Shown here: positions 9,776-17,260 of the stretch, piece by piece
How the letters are laid out: each line of letters begins with the position of its first letter
Position numbering within the stretch: the stretch's first letter is position 1
Assembly: GCA_964509295.1 (NCBI GenBank)
Contig: CAZDWS010000011.1
Coordinates: forward strand, 86,905-150,904
DNA: 64,000 nt
Reading direction: 5' to 3'
DNA from: JBGSQR01 sp964509295
GTDB lineage: Bacteria > Desulfobacterota > Desulfuromonadia > Geobacterales > Pseudopelobacteraceae
Notes under the pieces: model-generated
Told to the model about the DNA's origin: nothing
The model's input: the letters and a program-made list of their open reading frames with translations, nothing else
The model's database searches: none
Translations under genes and position numbers: made by a program

Positions 9776-10207
9776 CTACCTACTTAACAGCTCTATTGTT
9801 TTCATCGGCATACCCATGGATGCCTTCGATGCCGTCACATTAGCCTCGTATGCTCTAGTTGCGCTGATAACGTCGGTCATTTCCACAGCCACATTCACAT
9901 TCGGATAAGCCACATAACCCTGGAAGTTCGAATCTGGATGACCGGGCTCATACTGAAGACGTGGAAGGTTGTTGTCTTCCATAATTTCCATAACCTCGCC
10001 ACCCTTCGTGTCTGGCTGTCCCTTTAGGTCCAGCATAGTCGAAAAAGGGTTTTCCATCGACATGGCGGCAAACATGGCGTCCTTACGTTTATAAGGGCCG
10101 CCTTCAGGTGTCCGTGTAGTGAGGGCGTTAGCAAGATTACTGGCAATCAGATTCATTCTTGACCGTTCTGCCGTAAGCGCGGAAGCACTTATCATCATTG
10201 CATCCAT
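9776..10207 (-). CDS. flgC: Orphan flagellar basal-body rod protein FlgC
   Basis: A 143-residue protein with both FlgC signatures: the N-terminal rod motif (SRMNLIASNLANALTTRTPEGGPYKRK) is split here only for description, and the C-terminal part shows YEPGHPDSNFQGYVAYPNV then EMTDVISATRAYEANV. Length is normal for FlgC. An AGGAGG ribosome site lies six bases before the ATG. No flgB, fliE or other flagellar gene is found in the window; its neighbours are a degenerate receiver protein and an M23 peptidase. It may be a second copy, a displaced flagellar gene, or a rod-like protein reused elsewhere. Confidence 0.87.
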   Translation of the reverse strand: MDAMMISASALTAERSRMNLIASNLANALTTRTPEGGPYKRKDAMFAAMSMENPFSTMLDLKGQPDTKGGEVMEIMEDNNLPRLQYEPGHPDSNFQGYVAYPNVNVAVEMTDVISATRAYEANVTASKASMGMPMKTIELLSR

Positions 10208-10240
10208 CTTACACCTCCTAATTGTATTAGCGTGACAACG

Positions 10241-10633
10241 CTATTCCAGCAGATAGGTTTTCCCGGTTTCATTGGTCATAACGCCCTTCAACATGTCACT
10301 AAGGTTGTAAGGTTTAAGGTGCCCATCAGAAATATCCAACACTTTTGGGTCCAGAGCCAGCTTTAAAAGCTGCTCAGGAGTGTTGCTGGCATATAGTAAA
10401 ATATTCAAAGTCGAACTCAGATCCCGTGCCCATCGGGCAAGTTCCAATCCACCAATTCCCCGCATATCAACATTAGTGAGCAAGGCTTTGTATTCACGAG
10501 TCTTCAGGCTATCAATTGCCTCTGTAGCACTCGAAGCATAATCAACTTTAGCTTCGAAGTGGCTGAACATCCTTGCAATTACCACGAAGATTGCGCTGTC
10601 GTCATCAGCCACCAACACGGCTAGCTCTTTCAT
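10241..10633 (-). CDS. Single-domain receiver protein lacking the phosphoacceptor Asp
   Basis: A 130-residue receiver fold with no output domain. The acidic cluster (ADDDS, residues 8-12) and the conserved Lys (HLKPYN) are present, but the phosphorylation site reads LLTNVDMRGIGG where active receivers have TDxxMPGxxG: Asn replaces the Asp, and Arg replaces the usual Pro. The codon is AAT. It is therefore probably not phosphorylated in the normal way and may act by protein contact only. It lies 33 bases upstream of flgC and 24 bases downstream of the ABC ATPase gene, on the same strand. Its partner is unknown. Confidence 0.85.
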   Translation of the reverse strand: MKELAVLVADDDSAIFVVIARMFSHFEAKVDYASSATEAIDSLKTREYKALLTNVDMRGIGGLELARWARDLSSTLNILLYASNTPEQLLKLALDPKVLDISDGHLKPYNLSDMLKGVMTNETGKTYLLE

Positions 10634-10657
10634 ATTCGCCCCCTGAATCTGTCAAGC

Positions 10658-11329
10658 TTACTCACTCATCACCATCCCGTCTTTAAGAGTAATTGTCCGG
10701 TCGGCATAGCGACCGTTGTCTGGATTGTGTGTCACCATAACTACAGTCTGGCCGGCATCATTCAGTTCTCTAAAAAGGGCCATGACCTCTTCGCTGGTTT
10801 TAGAATCAAGGTTACCGGTTGGCTCGTCTGCCAGAAGAATATGGGGATTGTTTACAATAGCCCTGGCAATGGCGACACGTTCTTGCTCTCCGCCAGACAA
10901 CTGGTTTGGCAAACGATCAAGTTTCGCACCGAGACCGACCCTTTCAAGTGCTTGCCGAGCAGCGGTCTGCTTTATCTCTTTGCTTTTCTTGACGATAGCC
11001 AACGGCAGCATGACATTTTGGATGGCAGTCAGATAAGGAATCAGGTGGAACGACTGAAAAACAAACCCCAGGTTCTGTGCCCTGAAGTCGGCCAGTTTCT
11101 CACCGGAGAGTTGGTATAGCTTTACACCGGCCATTTCGACCTCGCCCGCAGAGGGGTGGTTCATTCCGCCCAGGATAGTCAGCAATGTACTTTTGCCGGA
11201 ACCGGATTGGCCCATGATGGTAATGAACTCACCGTCCTTAATGCTTATATCTACGCCCCTCAGGGCTTCGACAACATCCTCGCCGCTGGTGTAGTGTTTT
11301 TTAACGTTATTGATTTCAATTAGTGCCAT
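10658..11329 (-). CDS. ABC transporter ATPase, LolD/MacB type
   Basis: Cytoplasmic ATPase (223 residues) with Walker A GQSGSGKST, signature LSGGEQERVAIARA, Walker B ILLADEPTGNLDS and switch His (VTHNPD). The class pairs with FtsX-like permeases; the partner is the next gene upstream, 89 bases away. The order DUF2318 - FtsX-like permease - LolD-like ATPase resembles part of the Campylobacter jejuni p19 iron-uptake locus and related metal loci, so a role in handling metal or redox at the membrane is likely. Substrate cannot be read from the sequence. Confidence 0.9.
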   Translation of the reverse strand: MALIEINNVKKHYTSGEDVVEALRGVDISIKDGEFITIMGQSGSGKSTLLTILGGMNHPSAGEVEMAGVKLYQLSGEKLADFRAQNLGFVFQSFHLIPYLTAIQNVMLPLAIVKKSKEIKQTAARQALERVGLGAKLDRLPNQLSGGEQERVAIARAIVNNPHILLADEPTGNLDSKTSEEVMALFRELNDAGQTVVMVTHNPDNGRYADRTITLKDGMVMSE

Positions 11330-11418
11330 GATGTCCTCGATTTAGCCCTGATAAACAGGATAAGTGCGCTAACAAAGTTATTTTCTACCGGAAAGCGCAG
11401 AAAACAACTTCTAACTTA

Positions 11419-12579
11419 CTAAAGTGCCCGCAGGGCTTCTGTTGGGTCCATTTTACTTGCATGCAGTGCAGGATAGAGACTGGCCAGAATCCCCAGTGTC
11501 AAAGCCAGTCCAATGGATCCGAAGGCTACGGTTGTATCCCAGATCAGGTGGGCATTCTTGCTCTCCGCCATAAATGGAAGCGCCAGTTTGGCTCCGCCCA
11601 TACCGACGGCATACCCCAGAAAACCTGCCAGCAGACTGACCAAGGCCGCTTCCAAAAGTATGATCTGCATAATATGACTCTTCCTGAAGCCAATAGCCCT
11701 AAAAACCCCGATTTCGGTTGTTCGTTCGTTTACACTGCCCATCATGGTTACAAAAACAATCAGGGAACCGATGAAGACAACTACGCCGGCCATTGCAAAA
11801 GAGAAACGTTTGAACTGATCCAAAGCTTTAAGCCGACCTTCAACCACCTGCTGAATTGCCGACACCTTGGCATCTGGAAGTTTTTCTGCGATCTGTGTGA
11901 CCATGTCGCCGATCGGGCAGCCGGAACAAAGAGCCGCAACTTCGGCCAGGGTAATTTTGCCTTCCTTTCCAAGCAGTTTCTGTGCTTTGCCAAGTGACGC
12001 AAAAACCAGTGAGTCATCCTGAGAGCCGGTCTGGTCGAGTACTCCAGCTACCTTGAAAGTTTCCCCTTTTACGGTGATGCTGTCACCAGAGCCGACATTG
12101 AGGACCCTGGATGCATCGCTGCCCAGTAACAACTCGTTGTCACCTTTGGGCGAGTCACCGAAGATCTTCCACCATTGCTTCATCTTCAACTCGCTCTCGA
12201 AGTTGACGCCGACCAGCAGTACGTCGTGGTCCCCTATCTTGATTCCACCCAGTACTTTAGGAGCGATTGCCGAAATATTCTTACTGTTGGTGATTGTTTT
12301 GATGCGGGCCAGATCCTCTTCCAGTATCTCGCGCTGGTCAAAAGTCACGCCTCCCAGGCTGATGCCGCCATAGTTCATGGCCAGACCGTTGCTCTGGGGG
12401 GTAATTAGAATATTGGCGCCGAACTCGTCCATTTTGCGTTCAATATCACTGGACATGGAAGCTGTGAGTGTAACTAGCGTGACAATGGTAGCAATACCAA
12501 CCATCAGTCCTATAGTCAGGAACGCCATCTTGGCCTTGCGCCGTTTAAGGTTGTTGATGGAAATAGTGTGTAGTTTCAT
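11419..12579 (-). CDS. FtsX/MacB-like ABC permease with a CxxC periplasmic motif
   Basis: Inner-membrane protein of 386 residues with the FtsX/MacB plan: one N-terminal helix (MAFLTIGLMVGIATIVTLVTL), a large periplasmic domain, and three C-terminal helices (FSFAMAGVVVFIGSLIVFV, LLEAALVSLLAGFLGYAVG, VAFGSIGLALTLGILASLYPALHA). The periplasmic domain holds CSGCPIGD, a CxxC pair that could bind metal or cycle as a disulfide. Its ATG overlaps the stop codon of the DUF2318 gene, so the two are translationally coupled. Partner of the ATPase downstream. Confidence 0.88.
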   Translation of the reverse strand: MKLHTISINNLKRRKAKMAFLTIGLMVGIATIVTLVTLTASMSSDIERKMDEFGANILITPQSNGLAMNYGGISLGGVTFDQREILEEDLARIKTITNSKNISAIAPKVLGGIKIGDHDVLLVGVNFESELKMKQWWKIFGDSPKGDNELLLGSDASRVLNVGSGDSITVKGETFKVAGVLDQTGSQDDSLVFASLGKAQKLLGKEGKITLAEVAALCSGCPIGDMVTQIAEKLPDAKVSAIQQVVEGRLKALDQFKRFSFAMAGVVVFIGSLIVFVTMMGSVNERTTEIGVFRAIGFRKSHIMQIILLEAALVSLLAGFLGYAVGMGGAKLALPFMAESKNAHLIWDTTVAFGSIGLALTLGILASLYPALHASKMDPTEALRAL

Positions 12580-13043
12580 CAGAAGTATCTGGCTCCGTTT
12601 TTGAGGTCGCTTAAATTGATTGATATAGCATCGCCGTTCAGCTTACTGGGCAGGTAGCCAGGATTGCATCCACCGGTGGCGTTGGGGCCAAGGCGGTTGA
12701 TAGCGAATTTCTGGTTACAGTTTTTACAATTCATCTTGTCTCCTTGCTGCTCGTAACCTTTTCTGTCGCGAAAACAAGAATCGCAGGCATCGAAAGCAGC
12801 TTTATAGCTGCCATCTTGTGTTTTGACTGCAAAGAAAGCGATCTCCTTGCCGCCATCGTTAAATTTATAAAAACGGGCTTTGCCGTCGGCCAGGTTGGAA
12901 GTTGAAATCGATACTACATCACCATTTGCTGTCACATTTCCCGGCTTGTCTGTTGAACAGCCAAACAGGCCGAAACTGGCTACCAACAAAATCAATGTTG
13001 CTGTGCCTGCCAAAACATACTTTTTAGTGTAATTTATCGCCAT
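12579..13043 (-). CDS. DUF2318 (Fe-S-membrane-like) lipoprotein
   Basis: A 154-residue lipoprotein: hydrophobic signal then LFGCS lipobox (Cys 29 region). The domain is DUF2318, with Cys pairs in FDACDSCFRDRKGY and MNCKNCNQKFAINRLG, followed by GGCNPGYLPSK. These cysteines are placed to bind metal or an Fe-S centre. In the C. jejuni p19 system and in FTR1 clusters this family works with FtsX-like permeases in iron uptake; here no FTR1 or P19 gene is visible. The AGGAG ribosome site supports the start. Confidence 0.88.
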   Translation of the reverse strand: MAINYTKKYVLAGTATLILLVASFGLFGCSTDKPGNVTANGDVVSISTSNLADGKARFYKFNDGGKEIAFFAVKTQDGSYKAAFDACDSCFRDRKGYEQQGDKMNCKNCNQKFAINRLGPNATGGCNPGYLPSKLNGDAISINLSDLKNGARYF

Positions 13044-13063
13044 CAGGATCTCCTTTTACTCCG

Positions 13064-13486
13064 TTATTTTTGAGTTCCGCACCCGCCACCTTTTCCGCCA
13101 CAACAACCAGAGGATGAGGCAACTTTTGTCCCTAAATCTCTTCCTACAATCTGTTTGAATTCTGCAGGTGTAAGCACCGTATCAACATTACTGGCAAAGC
13201 CGGCACCATTTACTTTCTCTGCTAAAGCTTCCGGTTTAACACTCTTCGTATCATAGCCTACAATAACCCAGCCTCCTGGCACGTCCACCTCTGTTACAGC
13301 AACACCTTTAACTGTTTCCAAAGCTTTGGTTATTTTACTTGAACAGCTACCGCAGGTCATGCCTGCCGTCCGTAAAACCGCAACTGAGTCAGCTGTTACT
13401 CCGATCCTGACTCGAAAAGCGAGAACTACTAAACCGGTAATGACAGTAATTAGTAAAAGTAAAGTAGATATTTTTTTAGCATTCAT
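13064..13486 (-). CDS. Membrane-anchored HMA (MerP-like) protein with Cys-rich tail
   Basis: A 140-residue protein with one N-terminal hydrophobic segment (LLLLITVITGLVVLAF), an HMA domain carrying GMTCGSCSSK, and a C-terminal tail CCGGKGGGCG. The anchored or secreted HMA domain should bind Cu(I), Hg(II) or similar soft metal on the outer face of the membrane; the tail adds further thiols. Residues after the HMA domain (LTPAEFKQIVGRDLG) have no obvious match. The ribosome site AGGAGG precedes the ATG. Part of the operon with DUF2318 and the ABC genes. Confidence 0.85.
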   Translation of the reverse strand: MNAKKISTLLLLITVITGLVVLAFRVRIGVTADSVAVLRTAGMTCGSCSSKITKALETVKGVAVTEVDVPGGWVIVGYDTKSVKPEALAEKVNGAGFASNVDTVLTPAEFKQIVGRDLGTKVASSSGCCGGKGGGCGTQK

Positions 13487-13499
13487 GACAAACCTCCTA

Positions 13500-13769
13500 T
13501 CAATCTACCTGCGCAAGTGCCCTGGTCGGTGCATCCGCTTGCCAGTTCCGCATACCATAGAGATTTATGGCAATACCGACAACTTGCAGCGCCAGCCAGC
13601 CAGGCCTGTCAAAAGAAAAAGCCACTATCCCCAGAAGTACTGCCGACAAAGTCCACAAAACAAAAGAAAAGCGCTTACCGTGAGCGTTTAGAACAGATCC
13701 CGCCAGGGAGCAGGCGACACCTGTCCACTCGATGATGTTTATTGCAGTATTACTGTTTACTAGAGACAT
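13500..13769 (-). CDS. Small three-helix membrane protein
   Basis: About 89 residues with three membrane segments (IIEWTGVACSLAGSVLNA, FVLWTLSAVLLGIVAF, LALQVVGIAINLYGMRNW). The spacing and the end motif NLYGMRNW resemble half of a PnuC/SWEET-like bundle, but this is not firm. The start used is the ATG for MSLVNSN because GGGAG lies seven bases ahead; an earlier in-frame start would lack a ribosome site. It is the first gene of the minus-strand metal locus, 13 bases ahead of the HMA gene. Function unknown. Confidence 0.7.
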   Translation of the reverse strand: MSLVNSNTAINIIEWTGVACSLAGSVLNAHGKRFSFVLWTLSAVLLGIVAFSFDRPGWLALQVVGIAINLYGMRNWQADAPTRALAQVD

Positions 13770-13797
13770 GGGCCGCTCCCTTTCAATACATTGTCTT

Positions 13798-13813
13798 ATC
13801 AAGTATTATGCCA
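13798..13813 (-). promoter_or_regulatory. Weak candidate sigma-54 promoter ahead of the metal locus
   Basis: Minus-strand sequence TGGCATAATACTTGAT aligns with TGGCACG-N4-TTGCT: the -24 GG and the TTG of the -12 element are present at correct spacing, the terminal C is not. It sits about 30 bases before the first start codon of the operon. It is reported because a second similar site precedes cusC in the same locus; alone it would be unconvincing. Confidence 0.3.
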
Positions 13814-14074
13814 AGACCCCGCAAGTCGTTAACAGCCCGAGAACACTCGCATAAATAATACAATTCACATTTTGGATAGTGCTGAATAAATAAAGTTTTG
13901 AAGAATATTCATTTTGTAAGGAGAATATTCCCCACAAATCAAGTCATCATGACTTTATTGAGGTCTATATTTTAGTTCCCTGATATTTTTTCCGATCAAT
14001 AATGAATTTGACATCCAATGGGCTGTATAATACTTTGCTGAGCTATTCAGTAAACTTCCACTAAAGGCGAGAAA
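13814..14074. other. Divergent intergenic region, AT-rich
   Basis: Spacer between the minus-strand metal locus and the plus-strand transglutaminase gene. It is AT-rich and carries no recognisable gene. No clear operator repeat was found; promoters for both sides probably lie here. Confidence 0.5.
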
Positions 14075-15109
14075 ATGATACCCAGCAAAAAAGTAAATAA
14101 TCTTGTTATCTTTGGCATTTCAATAATGATCTCCATGTTTGTAGCAACCACCGCGCAGGCAAAAAGCCATACCGGAACAATCAGCATGAGCATCGATCTA
14201 TCTTCCCAAAGCCCAGGAGAGGCAGCTGAACTATGGATTCCCTATCCTGTTTCAGATAAAGACCAGGACATCACAAATGTGAAGATCGCAGGTGACTACG
14301 CAGCATCGGCTGTATATACCGACAAAGCCTACAGTACGCCCATGCTGTATGCGCGTTGGGATAAAGGAACTACCAGCCGTAAATTATTTTTTTCTTTCCA
14401 TGCAAAACGCAATGAATTAACAGTCAGGAACTTTCCGGCTAAGGAGACTGTTTGGGATCCGGCTGATTACTCCCTCTATCTTCAGCCGACAAAATACGGA
14501 CCTGTAGATGGCGAGGTTGGTAAACTGGCGGCCAGAATTACAGCCGGCAAAAATACGGTTCTTGAAAAAGCCAAGGCCATCTATGACTGGACCTGTGAAA
14601 ATACATATCGTAATCCGGCTACCCGAGGATGCGGAGGTGGGGATGTTCATTCACTTTTATCTGATCCAGGTGGAAAATGTGCCGATATACACTCAATCTT
14701 TGTGGCATTGGCAAGGGCAGCCGGAGTTCCTGCACGTGAAATATTCGGAATCAGAATGGGGAAAAAGGATCGTGACGATATAACAACATGGCAGCACTGC
14801 TGGGCGGAGTTCTATCTCCCTGGTTATGGGTGGGTGCCTGTGGATGCTGCGGATGTAAGAAAAGCTATGCTGACGGATGTTCTTAAGTTAAGTGATGCCA
14901 AAACAACAGAATTGCGGGCATATTTCTGGGGAGGCATTGATTCTTACAGAGTAAAATTAGCAGTCGGTCGTGATTTAACTCTAAATCCGCCACAATCCGG
15001 CGATGCAGTCAATTACCTGATGTACCCCTATGCCATTGTTGGCGGCAAAGTTATTGACTGGCTTGCGCCAGAAACCTTCAAATACAGCATCATCTATACG
15101 GCGAAATAA
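14075..15109 (+). CDS. Exported transglutaminase-like cysteine protein
   Basis: A 344-residue protein with a signal peptide (residues 1-29, ends TTAQAKS). The first half is a beta-rich domain; the second is a transglutaminase-like fold with the catalytic Cys in GGKCADIHSIFVALARAAGV, His in WQHCWAEFYLPGYGW and Asp in VPVDAADV. Such bacterial proteins are usually proteases or amide-cleaving enzymes rather than true transglutaminases; the substrate is unknown. It is a single-gene unit with its own terminator, and is divergent from the metal locus. Confidence 0.88.
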   Translation: MIPSKKVNNLVIFGISIMISMFVATTAQAKSHTGTISMSIDLSSQSPGEAAELWIPYPVSDKDQDITNVKIAGDYAASAVYTDKAYSTPMLYARWDKGTTSRKLFFSFHAKRNELTVRNFPAKETVWDPADYSLYLQPTKYGPVDGEVGKLAARITAGKNTVLEKAKAIYDWTCENTYRNPATRGCGGGDVHSLLSDPGGKCADIHSIFVALARAAGVPAREIFGIRMGKKDRDDITTWQHCWAEFYLPGYGWVPVDAADVRKAMLTDVLKLSDAKTTELRAYFWGGIDSYRVKLAVGRDLTLNPPQSGDAVNYLMYPYAIVGGKVIDWLAPETFKYSIIYTAK

Positions 15110-15118
15110 TACATGAGA

Positions 15119-15157
15119 GGGACTTGGCAAGAGCATCAGCCGAGTCCCTTATTTTTG
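15119..15157 (+). terminator. Intrinsic terminator after the transglutaminase gene
   Basis: Stem GGGACTTGGC / GCCGAGTCCC (one G-T pair) with a 10-base loop, followed by TTATTTTTG. Confidence 0.75.
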
Positions 15158-15312
15158 ATCCACCAATATAATTTTCGGCAATTTAATACAAATCAGGTTG
15201 TATCATCATAAATCTATTGTGTGACTTCTCTCATTTACAAAAAGCATTGCTATTGGGGGCACCACATAAAACTGCTTATAAAGTATGATAGTGCGCCGGG
15301 AGTGTCGACCAA

Positions 15313-16578
15313 TCACACCTTCAAACTCATGATATAACTTCCAATGCCCTTCAAAATTCCATCTGCCGTCGTCTCTTGGTAGTGTGGGTCCGACAACCGG
15401 GCTTCTTCCATCTCATTGCTCAGAAAGGCCGTTTCTACGAGAATGCTCGGCATGGTGGCCCCCACAAGAACAAAAAACGGACCCTGCTTCACACCAAGAT
15501 TCTTGGACCCTTTATATTTACTGGTGACTTTCTTGTAAAGCGCCCTCTGGACTTCATCAGCCAGGTGGGCAGAGTCGTTGAGTTTGTAATTGGCCATCAA
15601 ATCGAACAGGATCGCCTGGAGGGTGCTGACCTTCTCCAGTGATGTACCATTCTCTTTGGCCGCCAGTTGGGCCGCCTTATCGGTCTTCGCCAGATTGAGA
15701 TAGTACGATTCGATCCCCGCCGTGCTTTTGTTCGGGGAGGCGTTGGCATGTATCGAAATAAACAGGTCTGCTTCAACTTTGTTCGCGATGGAAGTTCTCT
15801 CCTGCAAGGGTATGAATACGTCGGTTGTTCTGGTCATTATTACATCGATGCCAAGTTCTCTTTTGATTTTCTCCGCGAGTTTTGTTCCTATAGCCAATGC
15901 CACCTCTTTCTCCATGGTTCCATTGACACCGACCGCGCCGGGATCTTTGCCACCGTGGCCCGGATCGATGACTATCCTTCTGATCTTGCCCTGCTTCGTC
16001 CGATCCTTCTTCGGTTCGAGCTTCTTCTCCTCTACAGCGGATGGCCGATTATGGATATTATCCTCGTTTTTGGCAATTCCGGTGCGCCCCTCACCGTGCA
16101 TGTCAATAATAATGCGATACGGATCATAAAATGAGAAGATTTCGTATTTTTTGAGATTTTCAACATCAACCACAAGTCGTACCCAATTGCCATTGAGTTT
16201 GCTGATCCTGGCGGACTTCAGGAGGCCATCGCCGACAGGAATATCGGTCAGTCCGGCAGTCAACCCTGCGTTCATAATATCAATATAAATCTGCGATGAT
16301 ACTTTTGCATTAATAGTACGATTCGGCATCTTGTGTTTGTAACTGGTTTCCTGGTCAAGAGTGATAGATACCCGCGCATAGGCCGGGTTGGACCAGTGCC
16401 TTATTTCAGTCACATGAGCCGGTACTACGGCCTGATTTTTGTCGTCTTCGTTTTTTTTGTTTTTTGAATTTTTCGATGCAAATGCAATACTCGGAACCAT
16501 CAAGGATGCCAAAAGCATGCCGATGTTCTTGACAAACGCACGTCGCGCCAGTGTTAGCTCGCTAATATCATTCAGCAT
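15313..16578 (-). CDS. N-acetylmuramoyl-L-alanine amidase (AmiC type) with AMIN domain and Tat signal
   Basis: Zinc amidase that removes peptide stems from glycan strands in the periplasm. The start chosen is the ATG for MLNDISEL because an AAGAGGG site lies seven bases ahead and the resulting N-terminus carries a twin-arginine signal (LARRAFVKNIGMLLASLM); longer starts would bury it. An AMIN domain (about residues 60-150) precedes the Amidase_3 domain: zinc ligands in DPGHGG, the EKEV Glu and SIHANAS, catalytic Glu in SILVETAFLSN. It overlaps the end of the dtxR-feoA gene by 11 bases, which ties a cell-division-type amidase to an iron operon. Confidence 0.9.
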   Translation of the reverse strand: MLNDISELTLARRAFVKNIGMLLASLMVPSIAFASKNSKNKKNEDDKNQAVVPAHVTEIRHWSNPAYARVSITLDQETSYKHKMPNRTINAKVSSQIYIDIMNAGLTAGLTDIPVGDGLLKSARISKLNGNWVRLVVDVENLKKYEIFSFYDPYRIIIDMHGEGRTGIAKNEDNIHNRPSAVEEKKLEPKKDRTKQGKIRRIVIDPGHGGKDPGAVGVNGTMEKEVALAIGTKLAEKIKRELGIDVIMTRTTDVFIPLQERTSIANKVEADLFISIHANASPNKSTAGIESYYLNLAKTDKAAQLAAKENGTSLEKVSTLQAILFDLMANYKLNDSAHLADEVQRALYKKVTSKYKGSKNLGVKQGPFFVLVGATMPSILVETAFLSNEMEEARLSDPHYQETTADGILKGIGSYIMSLKV

Positions 16579-17224
16579 GCACAGCCCTCTTGACATAAAT
16601 AGCCTCAGCCATATCCCTATCCACAGCGTACTGACTGTAGCCGACGGTAAATACGAAAGATGGAAAGACATGGGTCAGAGTGATAGGGTTGCCTGGCAGT
16701 ATGCCCATGGCCATAAGTTTCTGAAGTTTTTTCGAGTCTCCTGCCTTGATATAAGCGATTACACCTTTTTCGCCTCGTTTCAATGAAGCAAGTGAAGCCA
16801 CAAACTTGTCGCCGCTGAGCCTCGCTTTTTGGCAACAAGCGCCGGGAGGAATCGGTTTTCCATGCGGGCAGGTTTCAGGATGTCCGAGCAACCGGCAAAT
16901 CTCTTCCTCAATCTCCTTCTTGACCACATGTTCGAACTGGCAGGCGGCTTCCTCCATGTCGTTCTGATTCGTTTCTATGATGTCGTGGAAGAGGCGCTCA
17001 GAAAGGCGATGCCTTCTGATTGCCAGACGTGCTTCCTCGCGTCCTGCCTCGGTAAACCTGATACCACCCTGGAATTTTTCGATAAGCCCTTTTTCCTCCA
17101 GTGTTTCCAGTGAAGCATTCTGTTCCGGGTCTAGAATGTCCGGCAATATTTTTCCACCAGAGTTTTCCTCCAGCTGTTCCCAAAGTTTTTCCAAAGATTC
17201 TTCAATACGTTCGTTCGTTTTCAT
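16568..17224 (-). CDS. DtxR-family metal-dependent repressor fused to a FeoA domain
   Basis: A 218-residue protein. Residues 1-130 match the DtxR/MntR plan: winged helix (LPDILDPEQNASLETLEEKG, GGIRFTEAGREEA), then a dimer/metal region with HRLSERLFHDII and ACQFEHVVKKEIEEEICRLL, HPETCPHGKPIP. Residues ~145-218 form a FeoA/SH3 domain (SLKRGEKGVIAYIKAG..LQKLMAMGILPGNPITL). It lies 36 bases after feoB, so it may both repress the operon with Fe(II) bound and, through FeoA, touch FeoB. The N-terminal winged helix looks shorter than in canonical DtxR. The start is supported by GGAG. Confidence 0.88.
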   Translation of the reverse strand: MKTNERIEESLEKLWEQLEENSGGKILPDILDPEQNASLETLEEKGLIEKFQGGIRFTEAGREEARLAIRRHRLSERLFHDIIETNQNDMEEAACQFEHVVKKEIEEEICRLLGHPETCPHGKPIPPGACCQKARLSGDKFVASLASLKRGEKGVIAYIKAGDSKKLQKLMAMGILPGNPITLTHVFPSFVFTVGYSQYAVDRDMAEAIYVKRAVHAE

Positions 17225-17260
17225 AGTATCTCCATGTCTTATGTTCTTGGCTTTTGACTA

